A stretch of DNA of 64,000 nucleotides from CALDTK01 sp965215115. Its GTDB lineage: Bacteria; Bacteroidota; Bacteroidia; Chitinophagales; Saprospiraceae. The stretch's first letter is position 1. Each line of letters starts with the position of its first letter. A model generated the notes under the pieces. The model did no database searches, was not told the origin of the DNA, and saw only the letters and a program-made list of their open reading frames with translations. A program made the translations under genes and the position numbers. The stretch covers positions 1,364,001 through 1,428,000 of the forward strand of contig OZ244050.1 of the NCBI GenBank assembly GCA_965215115.1, in the 5' to 3' direction. Shown here piece by piece: positions 7,917 to 17,645 of the stretch.

Positions 7917-10900
7917 ATGCACCACTCTACAAAACTGCTGCTCGCGGCGGGGCTACTGCTCTTCAACACCCTGGGGCTCATGGCCCAACAGATCAGCGGC
8001 CGCGTCACCGACGAGGGCGGCGAGCCCCTCATCGGCGCCAGCATCCTCATCGCCGGCACCGGCACCGGGACCGTCACCGATATCGACGGTACTTACGAAC
8101 TCGCCGCCGCGGCCGGGGACAGTCTGGTGGTGAGCTACACGGGCTACACCACCCAGACGCTCGCCGTGTCCGACGAGCCCACGCTCGACATCACCCTCGG
8201 CAGCGGAGTGGCCCTCAACGAGGTGGTCGTCACGTCTTTAGGGATCAGCCGCGACCGGAAGTCCCTCGGGTACGCCGTCGAGGAGGTGGACGGCGAGCAA
8301 CTCGTCCAACAGCGCACGACCAACCTCGTCTCCGCCCTCCAGGGGCAGGCCGCCGGGGTGCAGATCACCAATGCGGGCGGGGGCCCGGGGCAGGCCGCCC
8401 GGATCATCATCCGGGGCATCAACTCCCTCGACCCAACCGCCAACAACGAGCCGCTCTTCGTCATCGACGGTATCCCGATCAGCAACGAGACCATCAGTGC
8501 CGGGGGCGGTAGCTTCCGCAACGTGTCCAACCGCGCCTCAGACATCAACCCGCAGGACATCGAGTCGGTCTCGATCCTCAAGGGCGGGGCCGCGACCGCG
8601 CTCTACGGCCTGCGCGCCGCCAACGGGGCCGTCATCATCACGACGAAAAAGGGGCAAGCCGGCCAACTTCGCGTGAATTTCTCCACCACCGCCGGTACCG
8701 AGACCATTAATAAGGTCCCCGACGTGCAGCGTACTTACACGCAGGGCTTCGGCGGGGACTTCGACCCGGACTCCTTCTGGCCCACGTGGGGATCGACCGT
8801 CGAGGAGGCTCGCGCCGAGGACCCGGAGCGCCAACCGGCTACGAACTTCAACAACTACGAAAACGGCTACGAGCGCGGGCACCAGTTCCAGACCAACCTC
8901 AGCCTCACGGGCGGCTCCGAGCGCGCGACGTTCCTGACCTCCCTCGCGCACGCCACGCACCAGGGCGTCATCCCGTTTAGCAATTATAAGAACACCAACT
9001 TCCGCATCGGGGGTGAATTCAAGGCCGGCGACAAGTTCACCTTCGGGGGCACGGTCACGTACATCAACTCCGGCGGCGACCGCGTGGACGCCAATCGCTA
9101 CAACGAGAGCCTCAGCTACTGGTCGCCCCGCGTCGACGTGTTCGACTACCGCTTCCCCGACGGCACGATGAAGGGCTACCGCAACGACGGGCGCCGCGGC
9201 AACAACCCCGTCTACGGGGCCTCCTCCAACAAGTTCACCGACGACGTCGACCGCTACATCGGCAACGTGCGCTTCTCGTTCGCGCCGACGGACTACCTAC
9301 GGTTCAACTACGTCCTCGGGCTCGACAGCTACACCGACTCCCGGTTCTTTCGCGCGCCGGGACCGCAGGGGCTCGCCAACGAGAACGTCCACGAGGACAA
9401 TGGCCTCGGCTTCGTCGAGCAGACGCGCATCACCTCGCGCGACCTCACCTCCAACATCACCGGCATCCTCAACCTCCCGATCACCGACGACCTCGACTTC
9501 CAGTTGCTCGGCGGCTTCGACGTCTTCGACTCGGAGTACGACCGCGTCGGCGTCCGCGGGGAGGAGCTCGACATCTTCGACCTCTTCACCATCGGCAACG
9601 CCGCGCAGCTGTTCTCCAGCTCCTTCGAGCGCCGCCGCCGCCTGATGGGTATCTACGGTGACCTCCAGTTCGGCTACCGCAACGCCCTATACCTATCGTT
9701 CACGGGCCGCAACGACATCTCGAGCACGCTCCCGACCGCCAACCGCTCGTTCTTCTACCCGTCGGTGAGCGCCTCGGTGGTCTTCTCGGAACTGCTCGAC
9801 CTCGGCCGCGCCCTCGACTACGGCAAGCTGCGCGTCAGCTACGCCGGCATCGGCAAGGACACCGACCCATACCGCCTCTCCACCGTGTACGTCAACCCCT
9901 CCGGCTTCCCGATCGACGGCACCACCGGCTGGGCGCGCGGCAACTCGCGCGGGTCCAACACCCTCGTCCCCGAGCGCACCAACACCTTCGAGATCGGCGT
10001 CGAACTGCGCGCTCTCCAGAACCGCGCGCGCCTCGAGCTCAACTACTACGACGCGACCTCCAACGACCAGATCATCCCCGTGCCCGTGAGCCTCGCGACG
10101 GGCTTCTCGACCTTCGTCCTCAACGCCGGCTCGATCCGCAACCACGGCATCGAGCTCTCCCTCGGGGGTACCCCCGTCAAGACGACCGACTTCACGTGGG
10201 ACCTCGGGATCAACTTCACGCGCAACCGCAACGAGGTGGTCGACATCGCCGACGGCGTCGAGGAGATCTTCGTCGGGTCCTCGTTCGGGTACGCCGGTTC
10301 GACGGCCAGCATCCGCCTCGTCAAGGGCGAGCCCTACGGCAACATCTACGGCCGCAGCTACAAGCGCTTCGAGCCCAACGGCGACATGGAGCCCGACGGC
10401 CCCCAGAAGCTCAACCGCGACGCCCCCATCGTGATCGGCGCCAATGGCTTCCCCGTCATCGACAACGAACAGCGCATCCTCGGCAACACCCAGCCCAGCT
10501 GGTTCGGGGCCCTCAACACCGCGTTCACCTACAAGAGCCTTTCCTTACGCCTCCTGGTCGACACCCGGCAGGGCGTCCAGAAGTACAACCAACTCGGCAA
10601 CTGGCTGGCGGCCTTCGGGATCGCCGACTACACCGAGAACCGCAACGAGACCATCGTCTTCGACGGCGTCCTCGCCGACGGCACCGAGAACACGAAGCCC
10701 GTCTTCCTCGGGCAAGGCACCGGGCCGGACGGCGTCAACTACGGCGCGGGCTTCTACCGCAACACCTACCGCGGCTCGACGGAGAATTTCGTCGAGGACG
10801 CCGACTGGATCCGCCTGCGCAACGCGAGCCTGAGCTATCAACTTCCGCAAGCACTGTTCGACGGTAAGGTCTTCAAGGGGGCCGGCCTCACCCTTACCGG

Positions 10901-11042
10901 CAACAACCTGTTGCTCGCCACGCCCTTCAGCGGCTTCGACCCCGAGGGCAACGACACCAACAGTAATGGCTCCGATGGGCTCGGGGGCTTTACGTACCCC
11001 GCCGTCCGCTCCTTCCTCCTCACGCTCAACGTCTCCCTCTAA
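7917..11042 (+). CDS. SusC/RagA-type TonB-linked outer-membrane receptor
   Basis: A 1041-residue protein. There is a signal peptide over residues 1-23 (ending LGLMAQQ) and a carboxypeptidase-regulatory-like beta domain (ISGRVTDEGGEPLIGASI) to about residue 100. The plug follows (LNEVVVTSLGISRDRKSLGYAVEEV..., LQGQAAGVQI, RGINSL) and then a long beta-barrel. It forms the outer-membrane channel that imports an oligomeric nutrient with its SusD-like lid, powered by TonB. The next gene, 2 nt downstream, is that SusD partner. The substrate cannot be told; no glycan-degrading gene is adjacent. The inner ATG at 7917 was chosen because it gives the signal peptide. Unlike most large genes here, it contains no mini-hairpin motif. 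Confidence 0.93.
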   Translation: MHHSTKLLLAAGLLLFNTLGLMAQQISGRVTDEGGEPLIGASILIAGTGTGTVTDIDGTYELAAAAGDSLVVSYTGYTTQTLAVSDEPTLDITLGSGVALNEVVVTSLGISRDRKSLGYAVEEVDGEQLVQQRTTNLVSALQGQAAGVQITNAGGGPGQAARIIIRGINSLDPTANNEPLFVIDGIPISNETISAGGGSFRNVSNRASDINPQDIESVSILKGGAATALYGLRAANGAVIITTKKGQAGQLRVNFSTTAGTETINKVPDVQRTYTQGFGGDFDPDSFWPTWGSTVEEARAEDPERQPATNFNNYENGYERGHQFQTNLSLTGGSERATFLTSLAHATHQGVIPFSNYKNTNFRIGGEFKAGDKFTFGGTVTYINSGGDRVDANRYNESLSYWSPRVDVFDYRFPDGTMKGYRNDGRRGNNPVYGASSNKFTDDVDRYIGNVRFSFAPTDYLRFNYVLGLDSYTDSRFFRAPGPQGLANENVHEDNGLGFVEQTRITSRDLTSNITGILNLPITDDLDFQLLGGFDVFDSEYDRVGVRGEELDIFDLFTIGNAAQLFSSSFERRRRLMGIYGDLQFGYRNALYLSFTGRNDISSTLPTANRSFFYPSVSASVVFSELLDLGRALDYGKLRVSYAGIGKDTDPYRLSTVYVNPSGFPIDGTTGWARGNSRGSNTLVPERTNTFEIGVELRALQNRARLELNYYDATSNDQIIPVPVSLATGFSTFVLNAGSIRNHGIELSLGGTPVKTTDFTWDLGINFTRNRNEVVDIADGVEEIFVGSSFGYAGSTASIRLVKGEPYGNIYGRSYKRFEPNGDMEPDGPQKLNRDAPIVIGANGFPVIDNEQRILGNTQPSWFGALNTAFTYKSLSLRLLVDTRQGVQKYNQLGNWLAAFGIADYTENRNETIVFDGVLADGTENTKPVFLGQGTGPDGVNYGAGFYRNTYRGSTENFVEDADWIRLRNASLSYQLPQALFDGKVFKGAGLTLTGNNLLLATPFSGFDPEGNDTNSNGSDGLGGFTYPAVRSFLLTLNVSL

Positions 11043-11044
11043 TT

Positions 11045-12451
11045 ATGAAGACCCTCTACAGCGCCCTCATCGGAGCCGCGACCCTCGTCGCCCTGCCCGC
11101 CTGTGACGACTACCTCGACATCAACGACAACCCCAACGCCGCCATCGAGGCACCGATCAACGGCCTCCTCGCCTACACGACCTCCAATACCGCACTCAAC
11201 CAGTTCCGCGTCTCAAACGCATACACCGCCAACTACGTCCAGTACATCGCGAGTCCCAACAAGGCCTCGAGCACGGACATCTACGAAGTCGTGAGCTTCT
11301 CCGGGACCTGGGGCGACCTCTATGACGCGATGACCAATGCGTACGACATGATCGAACTCGGCGAAGAGCGCGGGGGCACGGACCACGTCGGCGTCGGCAA
11401 AATCCTGATGGCCATCAACCTCGGGCTCGTGGTCGACAGCTGGGGAGACGCCCCCTACTCGGAGGCCTTCACGGGCGATAACATTACTCCCGGCTACGAC
11501 TCCGCCGAGGACCTCTACGCCGAGATCCAAAGCCTCCTCGACGAGGCCATCGCGGCCTTCGCGCAGGAGACCCTCGTAGATATCGACAAGGACAGCGACC
11601 TCATCCACGGCGGCAACATCGACGCCTGGACCAAGACCGCCTACGCCCTCAAGGCCCGTTACGGACTCCACCTCTCCGAGACCGGCAACTACGACGCGGC
11701 CGCCGTGCTCGCCAACGTCGAACGCGCCTACACCTCCAACGCCGACGACGCGCAGATCAAGCGTTACGCCGTCCGCAACCCCTGGGCTGGCGTGGCGCGC
11801 GGCAACGACAACCTCATCCTCGGGGGCTGGCTCTCGGACCAGTTCGTGAGCGCCCTCAACGGTACGACCTACTCGACCTTCGACCCGCGCCTCCCGCTCC
11901 TCACCGACACCACCGACGCCGGCACCTACCTCGGGACCATCAACGGCGCCGGGCGCCGCGGCGACGGCACCAAGGCTACCGAGAGCTACCTCGAGCTCAC
12001 GGGCGCCCTCTCGGGCGAGTCGTCCCCCCTGATCATCATCAGCTACGCAGAACTCAAGTTCATCGAGGCCGAGGCCGCGTTGGACGCCGGACAGGGCGCC
12101 CGCGCGCGGACGGCCTTCCTCGAGGGCATCCGCGCGAGCATGGCGAAGATCGGCGTCGGCACCGCGGCCGCGGAGGCTTACGTCATGAGCAACTACGGCT
12201 CCGGGGCCGGGGCCACCGTTACCCTCGACCAGATCTTCCGCGAGAAGTACGTCGCGCTCTTCCTCAGCCCCGAGACCTGGGTCGACGCCCGGCGCTACGA
12301 CTACATGTACAAGGATTTCACGCTTCCGCAAAACGCCGCCCTCCAGGACTTCCCCCGCCGCGTGCCCTACCCCGACACCGAGCTCACGCGCAACGGCGAC
12401 AATGCTCCCAAGGGCCTCGCCCTCACGGAGCGGATCTTCTGGGACCAGTAG
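11045..12451 (+). CDS. SusD/RagB-type nutrient-binding outer-membrane lipoprotein
   Basis: A 468-residue lipoprotein. The signal peptide ends in LVALPAC with the lipid-attachment Cys at residue 20. The mature part has the SusD-like alpha-helical scaffold, with features such as DDYLDINDNPNAA, the SWGDAPYSEAF motif near residue 140, and a C-terminal WVDARRYDY...PRRVPYPDTELTRN block typical of the SusD-like group 2 families. It acts as the extracellular lid of the SusC channel. The gap to susC is only 2 nt, so they are co-transcribed. A mini-hairpin motif at 12321 encodes TLPQNA close to the C-terminus. Confidence 0.92.
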   Translation: MKTLYSALIGAATLVALPACDDYLDINDNPNAAIEAPINGLLAYTTSNTALNQFRVSNAYTANYVQYIASPNKASSTDIYEVVSFSGTWGDLYDAMTNAYDMIELGEERGGTDHVGVGKILMAINLGLVVDSWGDAPYSEAFTGDNITPGYDSAEDLYAEIQSLLDEAIAAFAQETLVDIDKDSDLIHGGNIDAWTKTAYALKARYGLHLSETGNYDAAAVLANVERAYTSNADDAQIKRYAVRNPWAGVARGNDNLILGGWLSDQFVSALNGTTYSTFDPRLPLLTDTTDAGTYLGTINGAGRRGDGTKATESYLELTGALSGESSPLIIISYAELKFIEAEAALDAGQGARARTAFLEGIRASMAKIGVGTAAAEAYVMSNYGSGAGATVTLDQIFREKYVALFLSPETWVDARRYDYMYKDFTLPQNAALQDFPRRVPYPDTELTRNGDNAPKGLALTERIFWDQ

Positions 12452-12572
12452 CCTCCAAAGGAGTCACGCCCCGCAGGCGATTCGACTTTCGTCAAAACTC
12501 GCTGGCCCGTCTGTATCCTCCGGGGTACGGCGGGCCAGTCTTCGTTTTGGGAGTGGCCTTCCGGATCGCGCG

Positions 12573-12711
12573 GGTGGCCGCGGCTTCCGGTCTCCGCGCC
12601 GGGCGGCCCCCCGTGCGATCCGAAGGCGAGTTGGTTGATCGAGCGCGCCCGGCACGGAGACCGGAAGCCGCGCAATTAGGCGCGCCCGGCACGGAGACCG
12701 GAAGCCGCGCG
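12573..12711. repeat. Palindromic repeat cluster between susD-like and kinase genes
   Basis: GCGGCTTCCGGTCTCCG (starting near 12573) reappears twice in inverted orientation as CGGAGACCGGAAGCCGCG (about 12655-12673 and 12691-12709). GATCGCGCGGG/GTGCGATCC lie between them. The array can fold alternatively and may end transcription of the two convergent genes. No T-tract follows the stems. Confidence 0.6.
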
Positions 12712-12712
12712 C

Positions 12713-14212
12713 CTACTCCCCCCCCGGCCGTACGCTGTCCACGCCCCTTACCTCGAAGGAGAAGGTCGACCCCTCCCCTACTGTACTCTCGATGCGGAGC
12801 TGGCCGTCGATCGAGCGGATGGCCTCCGTCACGGAGGCGAGGCCGATGCCGTGGCCGTCCTTGTCCTCCGAGTCGCCGCGCTCGCCGTAGTTGCTGATCT
12901 GATCGATCTTGTCGGGGGCGATGCCGCGACCGTTGTCCTTCACGTACACCCGCCAGCGGCCCGCCGACGCCGATCCACTGTCGGACGCCGCACCGTGGGT
13001 ACGGTCTGCGTCGTCCGCCGATACGGGTTCCGCACCGATGAGGACGTGGGGCGCGCGCCCGGGGGCGCCGTACTTCACGGCGTTAGAAACCAAGTTCTGG
13101 AGGATCGTGCGGACCTTGGTCGGCTGTGCCTGCACGAAGGGCATGACCGTCGTCCCGATCGTGGCCCCGTACTCGGCGATGAGCTGCTGGAGGTCCCGCT
13201 CGATCTCGTCCACGACGCCGTTGAGGTCGAGGGGGATCGACTCCTCGCCGGTCTGGTCACGCGAGCGTTCGAGCAAACCCGACACCATCGTCTGCATCCG
13301 CGTGGCGCTGCTCGACACCATCTCGAGGTAGGTCCCGGGCTCGCCCTCGAGGAGCTCGGGGAAGTCTTCCGACAGGGCGTCGATCATGCCGTTGATCGTG
13401 CGCAGGGGTTGCAGCAAGTCGTGACTCGTGGTGTAGGCGTAGCGGTCGAGGGCCTGGTTGCGCTCCTCGAGGTGGGCGATGAGGAGTTCGTTGTAGTACT
13501 CGGTGCGCTCGCGGCGGTCGATCTCGCGCTGGCGCTCCACGGCGATCTCGCGGTAGCGCTCGCGCTCGACGCCGAGGGTCTCGATCACGCCCGAGAGCTG
13601 GCGGTAGATCTTGAAGAGGCTGTAGCACAGCACCGCGATCGCGAGGCCGAGCAGGACGTACACCCAGATCAGGGTCGTGTCCCGGACGCCCGTGCGCTCG
13701 TTGAGCCTCCGCTCCTCCTCCACGCGGACGACGTTGAGCAGGGAGTCGATCTGGACCATGTACCGCTCGCCGGCGTCCGAGTTGACGATCGCGTAGGCCT
13801 CCGACTGCTTACCGTTGCGGTAGAGGCCCACGGTGGTGTTGAGCTCCTTGAGCTTCGCGCCGACGATGGTGCGGAGCAGCCGCACGCGTTGTGCCTGGAG
13901 GGGACTGCCCTCGATGTGCTCGCTGAGTTGCGTGATCTGGGCGTCGGCGTCCTCGAGGGAGAGCGCGGTTTCGCTGAGGTAGTGCTCGTCGCCCGTGAGG
14001 AGGTAGCCCCGCTGCGCCGACTCCTCGGTCCGGATGTCGCGGTGGAGGTCGCTGAGCTCCCGCAGGATCTCGATCGTCCGCCAGGCCAGGCGCGCCTGAC
14101 GCCCCCGGAAGTAGAACACCACCACCACCGCCATCAGGATAATCGCCGCGCTCGCGATCGCTACGCGGAGCGCGGACAGATTTTCCTTGGAGAGTTTCGC
14201 GGAGGCAGACAA
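12713..14212 (-). CDS. CHASE3-type sensor histidine kinase
   Basis: A 499-residue membrane kinase with a TTG start. Membrane segment 1 lies at about residues 16-36 and segment 2 at about 178-199. Between them is a helical extracytoplasmic domain of CHASE3 type (RTEESAQRGYLLTGDEHYL). A coiled-coil linker follows. The HisKA dimerisation domain has the phospho-acceptor His264 in TTSHDLLQPL, and the HATPase domain has NLVSNAVKYG (N box), VKDNGRGI (G1) and GHGIGLASV (G2). A low-complexity insert (DDADRTHGAASDSGSASAG) interrupts the ATPase domain. No response regulator lies nearby, so it is an orphan kinase in this window. The signal is unknown. A near-consensus -7 element, TTACTTTG, lies upstream on the complement near 14232-14239. 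Confidence 0.9.
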   Translation of the reverse strand: MSASAKLSKENLSALRVAIASAAIILMAVVVVFYFRGRQARLAWRTIEILRELSDLHRDIRTEESAQRGYLLTGDEHYLSETALSLEDADAQITQLSEHIEGSPLQAQRVRLLRTIVGAKLKELNTTVGLYRNGKQSEAYAIVNSDAGERYMVQIDSLLNVVRVEEERRLNERTGVRDTTLIWVYVLLGLAIAVLCYSLFKIYRQLSGVIETLGVERERYREIAVERQREIDRRERTEYYNELLIAHLEERNQALDRYAYTTSHDLLQPLRTINGMIDALSEDFPELLEGEPGTYLEMVSSSATRMQTMVSGLLERSRDQTGEESIPLDLNGVVDEIERDLQQLIAEYGATIGTTVMPFVQAQPTKVRTILQNLVSNAVKYGAPGRAPHVLIGAEPVSADDADRTHGAASDSGSASAGRWRVYVKDNGRGIAPDKIDQISNYGERGDSEDKDGHGIGLASVTEAIRSIDGQLRIESTVGEGSTFSFEVRGVDSVRPGGE

Positions 14213-14280
14213 GTGCGTGGGCTAATGGACAGCAAAGTAAACCCCCGTCGGTGAGCTACGTCTACGCAGATCTTAACGGT

Positions 14281-14384
14281 GCGGGGTGCCTGGGTGCCTG
14301 GGTGCTGGGTGCCTGGGTGCCTGGGTGCCTGGGTGCTGGGTTGGGTGCGGGGTGCCTGGGTGCTTGGGTGCGGGGTGCCCTCCC
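14281..14384. repeat. GGGTGCCTGGGTGC minisatellite, locus 1
   Basis: About 100 bp of tandem GGGTGCCT (8 bp) and GGGTGCGG units lie between the kinase start and the 3' end of the next gene. The same units occur at 45376-45531 (inside the sulfatase gene) and 53213-53302 (inside the ArsR-DUF6428 frame). This copy is non-coding. Confidence 0.8.
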
Positions 14385-14389
14385 TTCGG

Positions 14390-16288
14390 CTACTCTATCG
14401 CGGTGACCAGGGCTAGGCCGGTGGTCGTACCGGTGCCAGTCGTTCCTACACGCCCTACCTGCACGGAGGCGATGCGGCCGTCGGCCAGGCGCGACAGCTG
14501 GGTTACGAAGCCCCGCGTGGCCACGAAGCGCTCGCGCAGTCGCGAGGGCCACCGCGCCACGATGACCCCGGGCCCCGAACTGTCCTCACCGAGGCCCGTC
14601 GGCAGGACCGCCCCGTAGACCAGGTCTCCACTGGCGCTGAACGCGATGTCCGTCACGCGCACCGTACCGTAGTCGAGGCGCCCGCGGAAGGTGAGTTGGC
14701 GACTTACGTCAAAACCGTTGGCGAGGCGCGAGGTGACGAAGTAGCTGCCCGTCGGGTCGACCGCGAAGACCTCGGCCGACTGCTCGTTCTCGCGCTGGAG
14801 CACACCGTTGCCGGCGAACGTGAACTGCCCCGCCTGGTCGAACTCGAAGAAGGCCGGCTCGGCGATGAGGCTCGTCGACGACAGGGCCACCGCACTGCGC
14901 TGCCCCGGGACGCGCCGGATGACGCCGGGGCCGCGCTGCTGCGTGTTGCTGCCGAGCAAGGCCCCCGTAGAGCGGCTGTAGCTGCGGTACTGGCCCGCGC
15001 GTACGCTCTGCACCGTGCCGCCCACCACGATGAAGCCATCCTCGTACACCGCCACCGAGCCCACGGGATCGACGGTGTTGATGATCGTCGTCGTGGTGAG
15101 CGTCGCGGGGTTGAGGACGTAGACATTGCCGTTGCCGCTCGGCACGAAGAGTTCGACGCCCCGGCCGGCGTTACCGACGCTGAGTTCGCCGAGGCTGCCG
15201 CTCAGCTGTGCCGTGGCGGTGGTCGTCCGCGTGGGGAGGTCGTAGCGCAGGACGCGGTTGCGCCCGGCGTCCACGAGGAAGACCGTACTGGCCTCGGTGG
15301 GGTGGGCCAGCAGGTCGGTCGGCACGAAGTCGAGCAGATCGGCCGCGGGCGGGGCGTAGCTCACGACGTTGCTCGTGGCGGCCGCCGCGTTGGCCGCGGC
15401 CGTGACCACGATGCGGTAGCAGACGTTGGCCGCGATCGGGCGCGGGCTGCGGTCCGTGTAGCTCGTGTCGCCTACGCCGCCCAGGGTGGCGATCGTCTGC
15501 CAGCCGTCAAACCCGGCCGTGGCGCAGTCGCCGAGGCCGCGCTGCACGCGGTAGGACTGGAAGTCGCGGCCGGCGTAGCGCGACCAGGTAAGTTTCGGTT
15601 CCGTGGCGGCGGACTCGACGGGGGCGAGGCGAATGGTGGCCTGCCCCGCGACGTTGACGCCGAGCAGGAGCGTGCCCACGTTGCCGTCGCCGTCTATCGC
15701 TTCCAAGGACAACTGGTGAAAACCGGGACTGAGGGTTTTGACGAAAGTCATCCGCCCGTTGTCGTCGCCCTTGCCCTCCCGGAGGAGGCCATCGATGTTG
15801 GACGTCCAGCGGATCGTGATGTCGCGCCCGGTGGTCTCGTTGTCGCTGGCGGTCGCGTCGAACTCGATGCCCTCGCTGGTCTGGTAGGTAATGTTCTGCC
15901 GCGGGGCACTCACGAAGATGCGCGGGCTGCCGTCGGCGTTGCCGCCGCCCGGGAGGATGATCGGGAGCTGCAGCGTGGCCGGGGTGAGGTTGTTGGCGGC
16001 CACGTTGATGGCGCGCTTGGCCTGCGCGCCGTCGAGGTCGGCGAACACGTCGTAGGTCCCGATGGGGACGGTCTTGACGGTGGCGCTCCCGAAGGCGTCC
16101 GTGACGGCCTCGATGCGGGAGATCGGGTCGGTGAACACGCGCGCGCCGACGACGGGCGTCCCGCGCTGGTCGGTGACCGTGATCGAGACATCCCCGGAGA
16201 AGGTGACGGCGTCGTCGTCGACGAGGCAGGCCGAGAAGGTGCCCACGAGCAACAGCGAGAGCCAGGCGAGCGGGGCGAAGGGTTTCAA
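14390..16288 (-). CDS. Secreted lipoprotein with Ig-like/fibronectin-like and beta-propeller regions
   Basis: A 632-residue protein with a TTG start; an in-frame TAA lies a few codons upstream, so no longer form is possible. The signal peptide ends LLVGTFSAC, with the lipid Cys at residue 21. A carboxypeptidase-regulatory-like domain (VSITVTDQRGTPVVGARVF) covers about residues 32-110. A PKD/Ig-like region follows (FDATASDNETTGRDITIRW), then a fibronectin-III-like segment (YRVQRGLGD). About 300 residues of repeated beta-strands resembling a propeller come last (ADLLDFVPTDLLAHPTEAS, NGNVYVLNPATL). The role is unknown; it probably binds something at the cell surface. Two mini-hairpin motifs of the GAC class lie inside it (14701 and 15734). 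Confidence 0.75.
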   Translation of the reverse strand: MKPFAPLAWLSLLLVGTFSACLVDDDAVTFSGDVSITVTDQRGTPVVGARVFTDPISRIEAVTDAFGSATVKTVPIGTYDVFADLDGAQAKRAINVAANNLTPATLQLPIILPGGGNADGSPRIFVSAPRQNITYQTSEGIEFDATASDNETTGRDITIRWTSNIDGLLREGKGDDNGRMTFVKTLSPGFHQLSLEAIDGDGNVGTLLLGVNVAGQATIRLAPVESAATEPKLTWSRYAGRDFQSYRVQRGLGDCATAGFDGWQTIATLGGVGDTSYTDRSPRPIAANVCYRIVVTAAANAAAATSNVVSYAPPAADLLDFVPTDLLAHPTEASTVFLVDAGRNRVLRYDLPTRTTTATAQLSGSLGELSVGNAGRGVELFVPSGNGNVYVLNPATLTTTTIINTVDPVGSVAVYEDGFIVVGGTVQSVRAGQYRSYSRSTGALLGSNTQQRGPGVIRRVPGQRSAVALSSTSLIAEPAFFEFDQAGQFTFAGNGVLQRENEQSAEVFAVDPTGSYFVTSRLANGFDVSRQLTFRGRLDYGTVRVTDIAFSASGDLVYGAVLPTGLGEDSSGPGVIVARWPSRLRERFVATRGFVTQLSRLADGRIASVQVGRVGTTGTGTTTGLALVTAIE

Positions 16289-16398
16289 AAGCGGTCGGAT
16301 TTAGGCCGCCGCAAAGGTGCACCATCCGCGCCAACTGCGTGCGCGCAAGACCCTACCTGCATGCGGGGAGGCCGACAAAGTCGTGTGCGCGTGCGGGA

Positions 16399-17535
16399 CT
16401 AAGGCCGGAAATCCAGGTACGGCAACAGGCGCGCGAGTTGCTCCGCGTCGATGACGCGGGTGCGGAGCAAGTCGTTGGCCTGGCGGTAGGCGCCGTGCTG
16501 GTCGCGGTTGGCGATCACGACCTTGGCCTGCTTCCACGTGATGTACGGGTGTCGCCAGTCGTCGTAGCTCGTGGCGTGATTGACGCGAATCCGGCGGCAG
16601 CACTCGGTGGAGTCGACGCGCAGCTGGTCCGCTACGCGCAGGAGGGTGCTGTCGCGGGCGCCGGGCGTCTCCATCACCTGTCTCACGCTCACGAATCCCC
16701 CGAGGCGCTGGCGGTAGTCGGCGATCCGCATGGCGGTATACTCGCCGATGCCGCGGATGGCGGTGAGGTCGGACTCGGAGGCGGCGTTGACCTCGACGGG
16801 GCCCGCGGGGCGGCTCCGGGTGCGCTCGGTTTGGTTGTAGGGATTGACATTCCCCGGGCTCGCGTCGGCCACGGTCACGGCGGTGGGCTCCTGCGGGACT
16901 TTGAAGTAGGCTGCGATGCGCTCGGCGGTGGTGTCGGCGAGGCCGTAGAGCCTGGAGATGTCCTCGGTTTTGCGGAAGCGCCCACCCGTACGCCGGTACT
17001 TGAGCCAGCGACCGGCGATGCCCACGGGCAGACCGAGGCGCAGGAGCGTGGCGCTGTCGACGGCGTTGGGGTCGAGGCTCGCGGCGGCGGGCATGGGGAC
17101 GCTGAGGTCGATGCTGGTCCGCTCCCAGGGCTTCTGTCTTTGGGGCCCGTCGGCAAAACCCGTCTCGCGGGTGCGGTAGTCGTCGTTGGCCCAGTCCCGG
17201 CGGCGGCGCTCGAACTTGGCCTGGCGCTGCTCGCGCTGCACGGCCCACTGCCGGCGCTGGTTGGCCCACTGCTCGCGCTGCGCGGCGTAGGCGACCTGCT
17301 TGGCGGCCTTCTCCTCGGCGAGGCTGTCGGAGGCCGCCTCCGCGCGGTCGATGAAGGCCGCGATCTCCATCTGGAATCGGGTGGTGGCCTCGATGGACGT
17401 GGGCGCGGCCGGCGGCGGGGGCCAGAAGTGGACCGTCGTCACAACCGCGAGACAGACCCCGAACACGACGAACAGTGCCCGCCGCTCTGCCTGCGAATAC
17501 TCGAGCGGGTGGTCGGGCGCTGGCGGACGGCGCAT
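16399..17535 (-). CDS. Helix-hairpin-helix (ComEA-like) protein with membrane anchor
   Basis: A 378-residue protein. A single membrane segment lies near residues 20-38 (ALFVVFGVCLAVVTTVHFW). A charged helical stretch rich in Arg/Gln follows over about 60-125 (YAAQREQWANQRRQWAVQRE). Three helix-hairpin-helix units come next: LPVGIAGRWLKYRRTGGRF, VEVNAASESDLTAIRGIGEY and a degenerate RVNHATSYDDWRHPYI near the C-terminus. ComEA-type HhH proteins bind double-stranded DNA during natural transformation. In Bacteroidota many such proteins are annotated only as helix-hairpin-helix proteins, so a DNA-uptake role is possible but not shown. It carries mini-hairpin motifs at 16966 and, weakly, 17145. Confidence 0.85.
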   Translation of the reverse strand: MRRPPAPDHPLEYSQAERRALFVVFGVCLAVVTTVHFWPPPPAAPTSIEATTRFQMEIAAFIDRAEAASDSLAEEKAAKQVAYAAQREQWANQRRQWAVQREQRQAKFERRRRDWANDDYRTRETGFADGPQRQKPWERTSIDLSVPMPAAASLDPNAVDSATLLRLGLPVGIAGRWLKYRRTGGRFRKTEDISRLYGLADTTAERIAAYFKVPQEPTAVTVADASPGNVNPYNQTERTRSRPAGPVEVNAASESDLTAIRGIGEYTAMRIADYRQRLGGFVSVRQVMETPGARDSTLLRVADQLRVDSTECCRRIRVNHATSYDDWRHPYITWKQAKVVIANRDQHGAYRQANDLLRTRVIDAEQLARLLPYLDFRP

Positions 17536-17645
17536 GGGAGGTAGCTAACTGATTGCCAGCAAGATATACCTAGGCTGCCCGAAATGTGGAGATATTATCG
17601 AAAGAAATATATCAAACAGTCGGATTTAAACCTAAAGAGGTCCTG

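Noticed and set aside
14281..14384. CRISPR or regulatory array before the kinase
   Set aside because: These are simple 8-bp tandem units without spacers, identical in type to the minisatellite in two genes.
14696..16402. 568-codon open frame on the plus strand
   Set aside because: It is a GC-driven shadow of the lipoprotein gene on the other strand; its composition is Arg/Gly/Val-rich and it has no domain.
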